Origin: Schauerella aestuarii
Lineage (GTDB): Bacteria > Pseudomonadota > Gammaproteobacteria > Burkholderiales > Burkholderiaceae_B
Reading direction: 5' to 3'
DNA length: 64,000 nt
NCBI RefSeq assembly: GCF_009866805.1
Contig: NZ_SIZW01000038.1
Location: 62,001-126,000, forward strand
How positions within the stretch are numbered: the first letter of the stretch is position 1; every line of letters starts with the position of its first letter. Below, piece by piece: positions 34,063 through 42,824 of the stretch. Below the pieces are notes generated by a model. That model ran no database searches. It was not told where the DNA came from and saw only the letters and a program-made list of their open reading frames with translations. The position numbers were made by a program, and so were the translations under genes.

Positions 34063-34507
34063 GCGCCACTTTCTCGACGCGGGTTTCCTGCGGCAGCAGG
34101 GCCCGCCCATCGGCACCGCGCACCCGTACCTCGGCCACAGAGGTGCTGCCGTCAGCCACCCGCAAATGCGAATGGGCTTCGCCTGCCTCGAACAAATATC
34201 CCTCGCCCCACTGCCGCAGCGTCACCACCACGGCAAACAAATCGCGCCCCTTCTCGGTCAGTACGTACTCGGGATAGGACGTGCCATCGGATGCGGGCTG
34301 TACCGCAAAGATGCCGTCGGCCACCAGGCGGCTCAACCGGTCGGAGAGGATGTTGCGCGCCACATTCAGATTCTTTTGGAACGCACCGAAGCGGCTGATC
34401 CCGTCGAACGCATCGCGCACGATCAGCAGCGACCATCGGTCGCCGACGACGTCGAGTGCGCGCGCAACCGGACAGGGATCTTTCTTCAGAGGTTTGCGTT
34501 TGCTCAT
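34052..34507 (-). CDS. HxlR-family transcriptional regulator
   Basis: The ATG at 34507 gives [20 protein letters not shown], a 151-residue HxlR protein; the longer frame from 34558 runs into the operator region. The winged helix shows [18 protein letters not shown], then [20 protein letters not shown]. Cys12 in the PCPVARAL motif is the conserved cysteine that often serves as a redox or electrophile switch. The C-terminal 40 residues beyond the core are unusual and acidic-basic mixed. It is divergent from the MFS transporter gene at 34641 and probably represses it. Confidence 0.9.
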   Translation of the reverse strand: MSKRKPLKKDPCPVARALDVVGDRWSLLIVRDAFDGISRFGAFQKNLNVARNILSDRLSRLVADGIFAVQPASDGTSYPEYVLTEKGRDLFAVVVTLRQWGEGYLFEAGEAHSHLRVADGSTSVAEVRVRGADGRALLPQETRVEKVAPTT

Positions 34508-34539
34508 AAACGGAACGCTCCCAGCACATTCAACAAAGT

Positions 34540-34593
34540 AGTTGCATTTTAAAACCAAGCTGCCTAGACTTCAACCAGTCTTATTTTGCAACT
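34540..34593. promoter_or_regulatory. Inverted AGTTGCA repeats between HxlR and MFS genes
   Basis: AGTTGCA at 34540-34546 followed by TTTTAAAA, and TGCAACT at 34587-34593 preceded by TTATTT, form an inverted pair with similar AT-rich flanks. They lie in the 133-bp gap between the HxlR start (34507, minus) and the MFS start (34641, plus), where HxlR would be expected to bind. The pairing is seen; the binding is inferred. Confidence 0.45.
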
Positions 34594-34640
34594 GGATTGA
34601 CGTGATAACGTGCCGCCCTGAAAGCGATTCAATCGGCGCC

Positions 34641-35849
34641 ATGTCGCCTCCCCTCGTGACGCTCATCGCCTGCGCATGCGCCCTGTCGGTGGCCAATGTG
34701 TATTACGCGCAACCGCTGCTCGACGCCTTGGCCCACGACTTCGATCTGACCGAGGCTGCGGTCGGCAGCGTGATCACGGCGGCACAGATTGGAAGCGGCA
34801 TGGCGCTCGTTTTCCTCGTGCCGCTGGGCGATCGCCTGCCTCGACGGAGATTGATGCTGGCCCAGATGGCCGCGCTGGTGGCAGCATTGGCCGGCGTCAG
34901 CGCCGCACAGACCGCCGTGCAATTGCTGATCGGCATGCTGTGCGTCGGCCTGCTGGGCACGGCGATGACCCAGGGGCTGATCGCTTATGCCGCCACGGCA
35001 ACGTCGGCGGCCGAGCGCGGTCGCGTGGTAGGCGCGGCCCAAGGCGGCGTGGTGATGGGACTGCTGCTCGCACGCGTGCTCGCAGGCGGCATTGCCGATC
35101 TGGCGAGTTGGCGAATGGTCTATGCCACCTCTGCGGCATTGATGATCGTGCTGGCGCTCATCCTCGGGCGATGCCTGCCGATGCAAACGATGCCACCGCG
35201 ATCGCTGCCGTATCCGCAACTTGTGCTGTCGATGTTTACCTTGCTTGCGCGCGATCGCGTGCTGCGCGTGCGCGGCGTGATCGCCATGCTGATGTTTGCC
35301 GCGTTCGGTGTGTTCTGGAGCGGGATGGTGCTCCTGCTAAGCGCGCCGCCACATGGGCTGTCGCACACCGCCATCGGTGCGTTCGGACTGGTGGGTGCGG
35401 CCGGCGCGCTGGGTGCCGTGCGCGCCGGTTCATGGGCCGACCGCGGGCATGCGCAGGCGGTCAGCCTCCTCGCCCTGCTGCTGTTGACGGCGTCGTGGGT
35501 ACCGCTTTATTTCGCACCCGTGTCGCTGTGGGCGCTCGTGCTCGGCGTGCTGGCGCTCGATCTGGCTGGACAAGCGATTCATGTGACCAATCAGAGCATG
35601 ATCCTGCGGTCGGGCAGTGACGCGCACAGCCGGCTGATCGGCGGCTACATGCTCTTTTACGCCGTGGGCAGCGGCGCCGGCGCCATGGCGTCGACCTGGA
35701 CGTTCGCGCACGGCGGCTGGTCTGCCGTCTGCGCACTGGGTGCAACCCTCAGCGGGATGGCGTGGCTATTTTGGGCGGTGACGAAACCGCCTGCTCAAGC
35801 CGACGCATCCCCGCGCTTACCCGCGTGCGATCGCGTTGGCCGCGCTTAA
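34641..35849 (+). CDS. MFS transporter, NepI/AraJ-like exporter type
   Basis: A 402-residue permease with twelve predicted helices. The longer frame from 34542 overlaps the regulator gap; ATG 34641 gives MSPPLVTLIACACALSVANV. The motif ANVYYAQPLLDALAHDFDL is typical of DHA1-like exporters, followed by the loop PLGDRLPRRRLML. The likely role is efflux of a small organic compound, controlled by the divergent HxlR regulator. The last 33 bp overlap the end of the convergent IclR gene. Confidence 0.9.
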   Translation: MSPPLVTLIACACALSVANVYYAQPLLDALAHDFDLTEAAVGSVITAAQIGSGMALVFLVPLGDRLPRRRLMLAQMAALVAALAGVSAAQTAVQLLIGMLCVGLLGTAMTQGLIAYAATATSAAERGRVVGAAQGGVVMGLLLARVLAGGIADLASWRMVYATSAALMIVLALILGRCLPMQTMPPRSLPYPQLVLSMFTLLARDRVLRVRGVIAMLMFAAFGVFWSGMVLLLSAPPHGLSHTAIGAFGLVGAAGALGAVRAGSWADRGHAQAVSLLALLLLTASWVPLYFAPVSLWALVLGVLALDLAGQAIHVTNQSMILRSGSDAHSRLIGGYMLFYAVGSGAGAMASTWTFAHGGWSAVCALGATLSGMAWLFWAVTKPPAQADASPRLPACDRVGRA

Positions 35850-36749
35850 CAGCTGCGGCACCACTTCACGCACCATGCGCTCGGCCGGATAGTCGCTGGC
35901 CGCAGCCGATGCGCTGATCGCGGCCAGGGGTCGTTGTGTGCTGCCCTTGACGATGACGGCGGCGCCAGTTTGATTGAGCAACACCTGATCTTCCGCCAAC
36001 GCGTAGCCGTCCATCCGCGCCTGCCGAATCGTGGCGGCGAGCGCTGCACGATCCGTTTCCGTACGTGCGGTATACGCTTCGATGTGCGATGCCGCCAGCA
36101 ACGCCTGCAGGTCATCGTCGCTCAATTGCGCAAGCAGCATGCGGCCGGCGCTGTTGCACCATGCCGGCATGCGCCGCCCGGGCAACATCTCGGAAAGCGT
36201 CAATTGGCGACTGGGCAGGCGCAACAGATAAATCATGTCCGCGCCCAGCCGCACGCTCAAATTGACGGCCACGTCGCACCGCTCACGCAACGCCACCAAG
36301 TGCGGCGCCGCCACAGCAACCAGATCGTCATTGCGCAAGAAGAAATAGCCAAGCTCGATCACTTTGGGCGCCAGCCGGAAGCGGCGCGATCGCGCATCTT
36401 TTTCCAGGTAACCCAATTGCTCCCAGGTATGCGCGAAGCGTTGGGCGGCGCTTTTCCCCATCCCGGTGAGCGCGGCGAGGTCGGTCAATCCCAACGTGTC
36501 GTGCAGGGCGCCAAAGGCCTGCAGCACCCGCATGCCTTTTTCCAGCGAGCCCACGAAAAGCGGATCGGCGGCACGCGCGGCCGAAGCCGCGTTCCCGGCG
36601 TCGTTGGCTGGGATATCGCCCAGGGAATCGGTCGAGCGATCGCCCGAGGAATGGGTTGCTGAACCGGTTGCCGCGGTAACCGGCACGCCGGGTCGGGGCG
36701 ATCGGTCAGGTTTCTTTGGATTCGTCGCCATCTCGCATTCGCTTGTCAT
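35817..36749 (-). CDS. IclR-family transcriptional regulator
   Basis: A 310-residue IclR protein with a long, low-complexity N-terminal tail of about 60 residues rich in Ser, Ala, Pro and Asp. The wHTH follows (SLEKGMRVLQAFGALHDTLG; AALTGMGKSAAQRFAHTW), then the effector domain (VNLSVRLGADMIYLLRL; GRRMPAWCNSAGRMLLAQLS). The ATG at 36731 is a possible alternative start. It is divergent from the amidase gene at 36854, with 104 bp between containing a perfect palindrome next to the amidase start. It probably controls the amidase and Bug receptor. Confidence 0.9.
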   Translation of the reverse strand: MTSECEMATNPKKPDRSPRPGVPVTAATGSATHSSGDRSTDSLGDIPANDAGNAASAARAADPLFVGSLEKGMRVLQAFGALHDTLGLTDLAALTGMGKSAAQRFAHTWEQLGYLEKDARSRRFRLAPKVIELGYFFLRNDDLVAVAAPHLVALRERCDVAVNLSVRLGADMIYLLRLPSRQLTLSEMLPGRRMPAWCNSAGRMLLAQLSDDDLQALLAASHIEAYTARTETDRAALAATIRQARMDGYALAEDQVLLNQTGAAVIVKGSTQRPLAAISASAAASDYPAERMVREVVPQLLSAANAIARG

Positions 36750-36819
36750 TGTCGAGGTGCGTAGTTCCCCGGATAGAAGAGCACGCCATTACCCCGTAAG
36801 ATGCTCATTATTCAGTACT

Positions 36820-36840
36820 TTGTATTGCTATTCAATACAA
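36820..36840. promoter_or_regulatory. Perfect 8-bp inverted repeat, IclR operator
   Basis: TTGTATTG (36820-36827) and CAATACAA (36833-36840) are exact reverse complements with a 5-bp spacer. The dyad ends two bases before the amidase ribosome-binding site (AAGGAAA, 36843-36849), so it lies within or just downstream of the promoter, a repressor position. The divergent IclR gene is the likely binder. Confidence 0.6.
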
Positions 36841-36853
36841 TTAAGGAAATAAA

Positions 36854-38278
36854 ATGAGCTGGCAGGCTATTTGTGAAATGACCGCATTGCAGATGCGGCA
36901 GGAGATATCGCAAGGTCACCTGAGTGCCTTGGAGCTGGTCGACGCCCACTTGACCAGCATCGACGTGCGCAACGCGCCCGTCAACGCGATCGTCACGCTC
37001 GATGCTGACGGCGCCCGCGCGCAAGCCCGCGCCGCCGATCGTGCGCAAGCCGCCGGTCAGGCGACCGGACTGCTGCATGGCCTGCCAGTGGTGCATAAGG
37101 ATTGTTTTCTCACGGCGGGCATGCGCACCACATACGGCTCGCCGCTCTTTCACGACTTCGTTCCAACGCAAGACAGCCTGCCCGTCACCCGCGAGCGCGC
37201 AGCCGGTGCGATCACGCTGGGCAAAACCAATATGCCGGAGTTCGGCGCCGGCTCGCAAACCTTCAATCCGGTATTCGGCCCCACCCGCAATCCTTATGAC
37301 GTCGACAAAACAGCGGGCGGCAGCAGCGGCGGATCGGCTGCGGCGTTGGCCTGCCGGATGGTGCCCTTGGCCGACGGGACCGACATGGGCGGATCGCTGC
37401 GCAACCCCGCCAGCTTCTGCAACGTGGTGGGCTTGCGCCCGTCACCGGGACGTGTCCCGCAATGGCCCAACGCCGGCGCGTACAACACACTGACCGTCGC
37501 CGGGCCGATGGCGCGTACGGTGGGCGACGCCGCCCTGATGCTGGCTGCGTTGTCGGGACCGGATGCGCGCGATCCGCTGTCCATCGATCAGGATCCCGCG
37601 CGTTTTCTCGGACGCCTCGACCGCGACTTCAACGGCACGCGCATCGCGTGGGCGCCGACCTGGGGCGGCCTGCCCGCCGATCCAGCTGCAACGGCCGTCA
37701 TCGACGCGCAACGCTCGGTGTTTGACAGCTTGGGCGCCAAGGTTGACGACGCCTGCCCTGACTTCGGTGAGGCCGATGCCGCCTTTCATGCATTGCGCGC
37801 GCAGATCTTTGCGCAAGGCCATGGCGAGACGCTCAAAAAGCATCGCGATCAAATGAAAGACACGGTGATCTGGAACATCGAACTTGGCCTGCAGCAATCG
37901 GCCGAAGCGGTCATTCGCGCCGAGCGCGAACGCGTAGCGCTTTTCGGCCGCATGCACACATTTATGCAGACTTACGAATTCGCGATCGGCCTGGTCAGCC
38001 AGGTGCCGCCCTTCCCGGCCGATGAACCCTACGTGCGCGACATTGACGGCACCGCGATGCACAACTACATCGACTGGATGCGGTCAGGCTATTACCTGTC
38101 GTTGACCGGTCATCCCGCGATCTCGGTGCCGTGCGGCTTCACGGCCGACGGTTTGCCGATCGGCATTCAAATCGTTGGCCGCTTCCGCGATGAATGGGGC
38201 GTCCTTCAACTCGCCCATGCGTTCGAACAGGCCACCCAGCACTGGCGCCGGGCACCCGCCTATATCGGCGCAACGTGA
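36854..38278 (+). CDS. Amidase-signature family amidase
   Basis: A 474-residue amidase-signature enzyme with the full Ser-cis-Ser-Lys triad by eye: Lys82 (VVHKDCF), the cis-Ser in GGSSGGS (about residues 155-161) and nucleophile Ser181 (DMGGSLRNPASF). It hydrolyses a carboxylic amide to acid and ammonia. GatA function is unlikely because no gatB or gatC is near and it has a dedicated regulator. It is preceded by an IclR-type palindrome and followed after 81 bp by a Bug-type periplasmic receptor, so it probably processes an amide or imported carboxylate derivative. Confidence 0.93.
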   Translation: MSWQAICEMTALQMRQEISQGHLSALELVDAHLTSIDVRNAPVNAIVTLDADGARAQARAADRAQAAGQATGLLHGLPVVHKDCFLTAGMRTTYGSPLFHDFVPTQDSLPVTRERAAGAITLGKTNMPEFGAGSQTFNPVFGPTRNPYDVDKTAGGSSGGSAAALACRMVPLADGTDMGGSLRNPASFCNVVGLRPSPGRVPQWPNAGAYNTLTVAGPMARTVGDAALMLAALSGPDARDPLSIDQDPARFLGRLDRDFNGTRIAWAPTWGGLPADPAATAVIDAQRSVFDSLGAKVDDACPDFGEADAAFHALRAQIFAQGHGETLKKHRDQMKDTVIWNIELGLQQSAEAVIRAERERVALFGRMHTFMQTYEFAIGLVSQVPPFPADEPYVRDIDGTAMHNYIDWMRSGYYLSLTGHPAISVPCGFTADGLPIGIQIVGRFRDEWGVLQLAHAFEQATQHWRRAPAYIGAT

Positions 38279-38359
38279 TCGCCTGATTCAGAACAGCCGA
38301 CACGCGTCGGCTGGCCGCGATCCTCTCTTTTATCTTTCAAGCGCTTCCCGGAGTTTCAG

Positions 38360-39334
38360 ATGTTCAAGCAGTTAGCTTTTAGTCTCGCCGCCCTCGGCGT
38401 GGCCGCCAGTCCGTTGGCCGTTCAGGCCCAATCCGCATGGCCCGCACAGCCGATCACCATGGTGGTGCCGTTTCCGCCGGGCGGTTCCACCGACGTGATC
38501 GCGCGCCTGTTTGCCGTCAAGCTGGGCGAACGTCTGAAGCAGCCGGTGGTCATCGAAAACAAGCCCGGCGCCAACACCGGCATTGGCGCGCAGGCCGTTG
38601 CGCGCGCCAAACCCGATGGCTACACCGTGATGATTACGGGAGCACCCACGTTCACCAGCAATTCGCTGCTGTATGCCAACCTGGGCTACGACCCGATCGA
38701 GAGCTACGACTACATCGCCATCGCTGGCAGCGCGCCGTTCGTCATACTGACGAATACGCAAACCGGTTTGACGAGCGTTGGCGACATCGTGCGCGAGTCC
38801 GCCAAGCAACCGTTGAATTTCGGGTCGTTCGGCACCGCCTCCACACCGCATCTGGCAGGTGAATCGCTTGCCCAACGCAGCGGTGCGAAGCTCGTGCACA
38901 TTCCTTATCGCGGAAGCGCGCCGGCCATGACGGATCTCATCGGCAATCAGATTCCGCTCTCGATCGACACGCTGGTCGCGGCGCTTCCGCAAATCCGCGG
39001 CGGCAAGGTCAAAGCCGTGGCATTGACCAGCGCCGAACCCTCCACGTTGTTGCCGGGCATACCCACCGTCGCCGCCAGCGATGCCAAGCTCGCCGGCTAC
39101 GACTTCCAAACGTGGTACGGCATCGCCGCGCCCAAAGGCACCCCCAAACCGGTGCTCGAGCGCCTCACGCGTGAAGTGCAGGACATGATGGCCGAGGCAG
39201 ATACGCAAGCCAAAATGCGCGAACTCGGCTTTGACCCCAGCTTCGCCGACGCCGACGCTTTCAAGGCGCGCGTCGAGCAGGAACTCAAGCGCAACGGCGC
39301 CGTCATCAAGGAAGCAAATATCAAGGTCGATTGA
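38360..39334 (+). CDS. Bug-family periplasmic solute receptor (TctC-like)
   Basis: A 324-residue protein with a signal peptide (about residues 1-23, cleavage near VQA-QSA). The mature sequence WPAQPITMVVPFPPGGSTDV then VVIENKPGANTGIGAQAVAR is the standard Bug/TTT receptor N-terminus. These receptors bind carboxylates, amides or nicotinate-like acids and hand them to tripartite tricarboxylate transporters. No TctA/TctB membrane genes occur in the window, as is common for Bug genes in Burkholderiales. It follows the amidase by 81 bp and is likely in the same operon. A short repeat array follows its stop. Confidence 0.92.
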   Translation: MFKQLAFSLAALGVAASPLAVQAQSAWPAQPITMVVPFPPGGSTDVIARLFAVKLGERLKQPVVIENKPGANTGIGAQAVARAKPDGYTVMITGAPTFTSNSLLYANLGYDPIESYDYIAIAGSAPFVILTNTQTGLTSVGDIVRESAKQPLNFGSFGTASTPHLAGESLAQRSGAKLVHIPYRGSAPAMTDLIGNQIPLSIDTLVAALPQIRGGKVKAVALTSAEPSTLLPGIPTVAASDAKLAGYDFQTWYGIAAPKGTPKPVLERLTREVQDMMAEADTQAKMRELGFDPSFADADAFKARVEQELKRNGAVIKEANIKVD

Positions 39335-39338
39335 TTTC

Positions 39339-39400
39339 GATCGAGATATTGATCGAGATATTGATCGTTAATGATCGTTAATGATCGAGATATTGATCGT
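39339..39400. repeat. Short tandem repeats of GATCG units
   Basis: Two copies of the 12-mer GATCGAGATATT (39339-39362) are followed by two copies of the 10-mer GATCGTTAAT (39363-39382) and then another GATCGAGATATT plus GATCG (39383-39399). The array fills the gap between the Bug gene stop and the stop codon of the convergent LysR gene (39400-39402). The direct repeats look like replication-slippage products. They contain AT-rich stretches but no clear terminator stem. Confidence 0.85.
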
Positions 39401-40329
39401 CAAGCGGCAGTAGACACCGCCGTTTCCCGCAGCGCCTTCTCGGCGTTGCGAAACGCCTCGATCAGCACGTCGAACACCAACCGCACGCGCGCCGGCACCG
39501 GCGTGCGCTGCGACCGGTACACATACAACGACCACGGTTCGGGGGCCTGAGCCCCAAGCACCGCCGTCATCTGGCCCGCTCGAATGTAGGGCATGGCGAT
39601 GTAGTCGGGGAGTTGACCGAATCCCAGCCCATGCGCCACCGCTTGCGCCTCGGCCACCGGATCGTCGGTGACGAACGCAGGATCCGCCGGGAGCAGTTGC
39701 CGGCCCCCTTTGAATATCCACGGCCAGGCACGCCCGGAGTTGCCATCGATGAACGCGGTGAGCGGACGCGTCATCAGATCGTCGATCGTTTTTGGTGCGC
39801 CAACGCGCGCGATCAGTGCGGGTGCACCTACCACCGAGAAGCGCACATCGCACGCCCGTCGCGCCACGAAGCGGCTGTCGCGCATCTGTCCGATGCGCAC
39901 GCCGACATCGATCTGCTGGTCCACCACATCGGCGTAGGCGTCGGACAACCGCAGATCCAGCCGCAAGCCGGCATGCGCCCGTAAATGTGGCGCGAGCACA
40001 TCCATCATGAAGCCCCGCCCCACGCTCGTGGGTGCCGCAATGCGCACGACGCCGCGATAGCCGGGATCGCCCTCGTCCGAAGGATCGGGAAAGAGCATAT
40101 CCACGCCACTTAGCGCCGCCCGCGCCTGCACCACCAACTGCGCACCAAAGGAGCTCAATTGCACGCCCCGCGTGCTGCGGTGAAACAGCGTCTCGCCCAG
40201 CGCCAACTCGAGTTCTCGCACCGCACGCGTGACCACCTGCGGCGATACGCCCAGCCGCGAGGCGGCTTCGCGGAAATTGACCGCATCGGCTGCGGCGCAA
40301 AAGACCCGCAAGGTTTCAAGACGATTCAT
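39400..40329 (-). CDS. LysR-family transcriptional regulator
   Basis: A 309-residue LysR protein. The helix-turn-helix at about residues 3-60 reads VFCAAADAVNFREAASRLGV then SPQVVTRAVRELELALGETL. The effector domain follows (VRIAAPTSVGRGFMMDVLAP; AVAHGLGFGQLPDYIAMPY). It is divergent from the SDR at 40494, with a 164-bp gap containing a 19-bp dyad, so it probably regulates that SDR. Its stop codon touches the GATCG repeat array. Confidence 0.92.
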   Translation of the reverse strand: MNRLETLRVFCAAADAVNFREAASRLGVSPQVVTRAVRELELALGETLFHRSTRGVQLSSFGAQLVVQARAALSGVDMLFPDPSDEGDPGYRGVVRIAAPTSVGRGFMMDVLAPHLRAHAGLRLDLRLSDAYADVVDQQIDVGVRIGQMRDSRFVARRACDVRFSVVGAPALIARVGAPKTIDDLMTRPLTAFIDGNSGRAWPWIFKGGRQLLPADPAFVTDDPVAEAQAVAHGLGFGQLPDYIAMPYIRAGQMTAVLGAQAPEPWSLYVYRSQRTPVPARVRLVFDVLIEAFRNAEKALRETAVSTAA

Positions 40330-40380
40330 GGGCGTGCGCTTTCAATGAGAGGCAACGAGCAGGCTGCCAAGACACAAAGT

Positions 40381-40399
40381 AATTCCTGATTCTGGAATT
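40381..40399. promoter_or_regulatory. 19-bp dyad between LysR and SDR genes
   Basis: AATTCC (40381-40386) and GGAATT (40394-40399) are perfect reverse complements around TGATTCT. The dyad lies 52 bp before the LysR start and about 95 bp before the SDR start, a usual place for a LysR recognition site. It has the AT-rich arms typical of such sites. Confidence 0.45.
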
Positions 40400-40493
40400 C
40401 TAAACTCCTTTCAATTCCATTTACCGAAATATCGAATGCCGCCAGAATTCGTCCATCGAACCCACACATCAAACACTCAGTAAAGGATTCAAC

Positions 40494-41246
40494 ATGGAAC
40501 GCGATATCAATATTGCAGGCAAAGTGGTTGTGATCACCGGCGCGAGCAGCGGGCTGGGCGAAAATACGGCACGGGCGCTGGCCGAGCGCGGGGCGAAACT
40601 GGTGTTGGGCGCACGGCGCACCGACCGCCTGGAGGCATTGGTGCGTGACATCACCGCCGCTGGCGGGGACGCGATCGCCGTCAAAACCGATGTGGCCAAA
40701 CGCCAGGACGTCGACGCACTGGTCGCAGCCGGACGCGAGCGCTTTGGCCGCATCGATGTGCTCGTCAACAATGCCGGCATCATGCCCCTGGCGCCCATGG
40801 AAAAAACCATGGTGGACGAATGGGACCGCATGATCGATGTCAACATCAAGGGCGTGTTGTACGGCATCGCGGCCGTGCTGCCCGGCATGCGCGATCAACA
40901 ATCGGGGCACATCATCAATATTGCATCGGTGGCCGGCGTAAAGGTGTTCTCGCCGATCGGCACGGTGTATAGCGCCACCAAGTTTGCCGTTCGCGCGATC
41001 TCGGAAGGCCTGCGCAGCGAAGCGCCTGCCGGTGTGCGCACCACGATTATTTCTCCGGGTGCGATCGAGTCGGAACTCAAGCAAGGCAGCACCGACCCCG
41101 AAACCGTGCAGGGCGTTCAAGCGTTTTACAAGGCCAACGAGATCTCGTCCGATTCAGTGGCGCGCGCCATCGTGTATGCGATCCAGCAGCCGAACGACGT
41201 CGATATCAACGAAATCGTCCTGCGCCCCACCGCTCAGGAGTTTTGA
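40494..41246 (+). CDS. SDR-family oxidoreductase
   Basis: A 250-residue classical short-chain dehydrogenase. The cofactor motif is TGASSGLG (residues 15-22), followed by LGARRTDRL, whose arginines suggest NADPH preference. The NNAG motif is in [13 protein letters not shown], the catalytic Ser is in NIASVAG, and Tyr/Lys are in VYSATK. It probably reduces a carbonyl compound of unknown identity. It is divergent from the LysR gene at 39400-40329. Its last 13 bp overlap the end of the convergent tatD. Confidence 0.92.
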   Translation: MERDINIAGKVVVITGASSGLGENTARALAERGAKLVLGARRTDRLEALVRDITAAGGDAIAVKTDVAKRQDVDALVAAGRERFGRIDVLVNNAGIMPLAPMEKTMVDEWDRMIDVNIKGVLYGIAAVLPGMRDQQSGHIINIASVAGVKVFSPIGTVYSATKFAVRAISEGLRSEAPAGVRTTIISPGAIESELKQGSTDPETVQGVQAFYKANEISSDSVARAIVYAIQQPNDVDINEIVLRPTAQEF

Positions 41247-42076
41247 TCTAAAGCTGCGCTGGCGATTCCCGACAAGGCCTGTCCCAGACGGGGCAACACC
41301 CTGCACGCCGTGGCCGTGGTCGCATCGATCACGGCCGCGGTCGCCTCGCCGCGCAGTTCAGCCAGACTGGCGCCGATGCGGGGAATCTGCGCCGGCGAAT
41401 TGCGCAAGTCGGGCGCTTGCAACCAGGCAGGCGGAATATCCGGCGAATCGGTTTCGAGCACCAGCGAATCGAGGCTCACGTCTGAAGCGTGCCGCCGAAT
41501 CTGCAAGGCCCGCGTAAACGTCATCGCGCCGCCAATGCCGAGCGCGAACCCCAGATCGAGAAAGGCGCGCGCCTGTTGATCGCTGCCATTGAAGGCATGG
41601 GCGATGCCGCCCGGCGAGCGTTTCAACCGGCGGAGATATTTAAGCAGAATGTCTTGCGAGCGCCGGACGTGCAACAGCACGGGCAGGTCGAATTCGAGCG
41701 CCAGCTTGAGCTGTTCGACGTAGAAAAACTCCTGCCGCTCGCGCGCTTCGCCGCTGGCGATATCTTTGACGAAAAAATCCAGTCCTATCTCGCCGATCGC
41801 GACCAACCGGGGGTCGGCCATGGACGCCGCCAGCGCGTCGCGCAAATGTGCGAGGTCGGCCTCGACCGACTGGCGCACGAAAAGCGGATGAATGCCAAGC
41901 GCGTAATAGCCCTCGGGAAAGGAATGGGCGAGATCGCGCACCGTATCGAAGTTGCTGCGCGCGATCGCCGGGATGACGATGGCGCGCACTCCGGCGGCTT
42001 GGGCGTTGGCGATCACGCTGCCGCGATCCGCGTCGAACTCAGACGCGTCCAGATGGCAGTGGGTGTCGATCGCCAT
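41234..42076 (-). CDS. tatD: TatD-family metal-dependent hydrolase
   Basis: The start is ATG 42076, preceded by lolD; the longer open frame upstream is a shadow. The 280-residue TIM-barrel protein has the metal ligands in order: DTHCHLD (residues 4-10), GEIGLDF, the LLHVRRS His, HAFNG, and ETDSPDIPP near the C-terminus. TatD proteins are 3'-5' exonucleases or DNases (and D-tyrosyl-tRNA-like hydrolases in some species), acting in the cytoplasm. It continues the lolC-lolD-tatD run. comEC would be expected next but is 31 kb away. Its end overlaps the SDR by 13 bp. Confidence 0.95.
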   Translation of the reverse strand: MAIDTHCHLDASEFDADRGSVIANAQAAGVRAIVIPAIARSNFDTVRDLAHSFPEGYYALGIHPLFVRQSVEADLAHLRDALAASMADPRLVAIGEIGLDFFVKDIASGEARERQEFFYVEQLKLALEFDLPVLLHVRRSQDILLKYLRRLKRSPGGIAHAFNGSDQQARAFLDLGFALGIGGAMTFTRALQIRRHASDVSLDSLVLETDSPDIPPAWLQAPDLRNSPAQIPRIGASLAELRGEATAAVIDATTATACRVLPRLGQALSGIASAALDQNS

Positions 42077-42083
42077 GCAACCG

Positions 42084-42824
42084 TCAGCCGCTGACGAGGC
42101 GGCCGCCCTCCATGACGAGCTGACGGTCGGCCCGCTGCGCCAGCACGGGATCGTGCGTGACGATGGCAAATGCAGTGCCGGATTCCTGGTTGACCCGCGA
42201 CAGCAATTCGAACATGGCCTGGGCCGTGTTGCGATCCAGGTTACCGGTGGGTTCGTCGGCCAGCACGCAGGCAGGCCGGGTGACCAACGCCCGCGCCAGG
42301 GCGACCCGTTGGCGTTCGCCGCCGGAGAGCTGGCCCGGATAGTGATCGGCACGATTTGCCAGACCGACCAGGCCCAACACCTCGCGCGCACGTTCGCGCG
42401 CCACGCTGCGCGACTCGCGGCGCACGATCAGCGGCATGGCCACATTATCGAGCGCCGAAAATTCAGCCAGCAGATGGTGAAACTGATAAACGAAGCCGAG
42501 GCTGCGATTGCGCAGTGCGCTTTTCTTGCTTTCGGAAAGCCCTTCCGCGCTTTCCCCGGCCACCGTGACCGAGCCGCTGGTGGGCACATCGAGCAAGCCC
42601 AGGATATGCAGCAACGTGCTTTTCCCGGATCCCGAGGCGCCCACGATGGCAACCATTTCACCCTGCTCGACGGAAAAGCTCACGTCACGCAGGACATCGA
42701 TGCGATTGGCGCCGTCGTCGTAATACTTGACGAGATTGGTCGCCAAAAGCGCAGCCGGTGCGCCTGCGCGGGACGAGGCAGCCGGGGCGGCGCCTGCGGC
42801 AGAAATAGCGTTAAATTCAGTCAT
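42084..42824 (-). CDS. lolD: Lipoprotein-releasing system ATP-binding protein LolD
   Basis: The start is ATG 42824 (MTEFNAISAAGAAPAASSRA), overlapping lolC by 8 bp. The 246-residue ATPase has Walker A GASGSGKST, signature LSGGERQRVALARAL, and Walker B VLADEPTGNLD. The PTSGSVTVAG region and YQFHHLLAEFSALDNVAMPL are typical of MacB/LolD ATPases. With LolC it powers release of outer-membrane lipoproteins from the inner membrane. An N-terminal Ala/Ser-rich extension of about 30 residues is longer than usual. Only one permease gene is present, implying a homodimeric LolC (LolF-type) pore. Confidence 0.95.
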   Translation of the reverse strand: MTEFNAISAAGAAPAASSRAGAPAALLATNLVKYYDDGANRIDVLRDVSFSVEQGEMVAIVGASGSGKSTLLHILGLLDVPTSGSVTVAGESAEGLSESKKSALRNRSLGFVYQFHHLLAEFSALDNVAMPLIVRRESRSVARERAREVLGLVGLANRADHYPGQLSGGERQRVALARALVTRPACVLADEPTGNLDRNTAQAMFELLSRVNQESGTAFAIVTHDPVLAQRADRQLVMEGGRLVSG

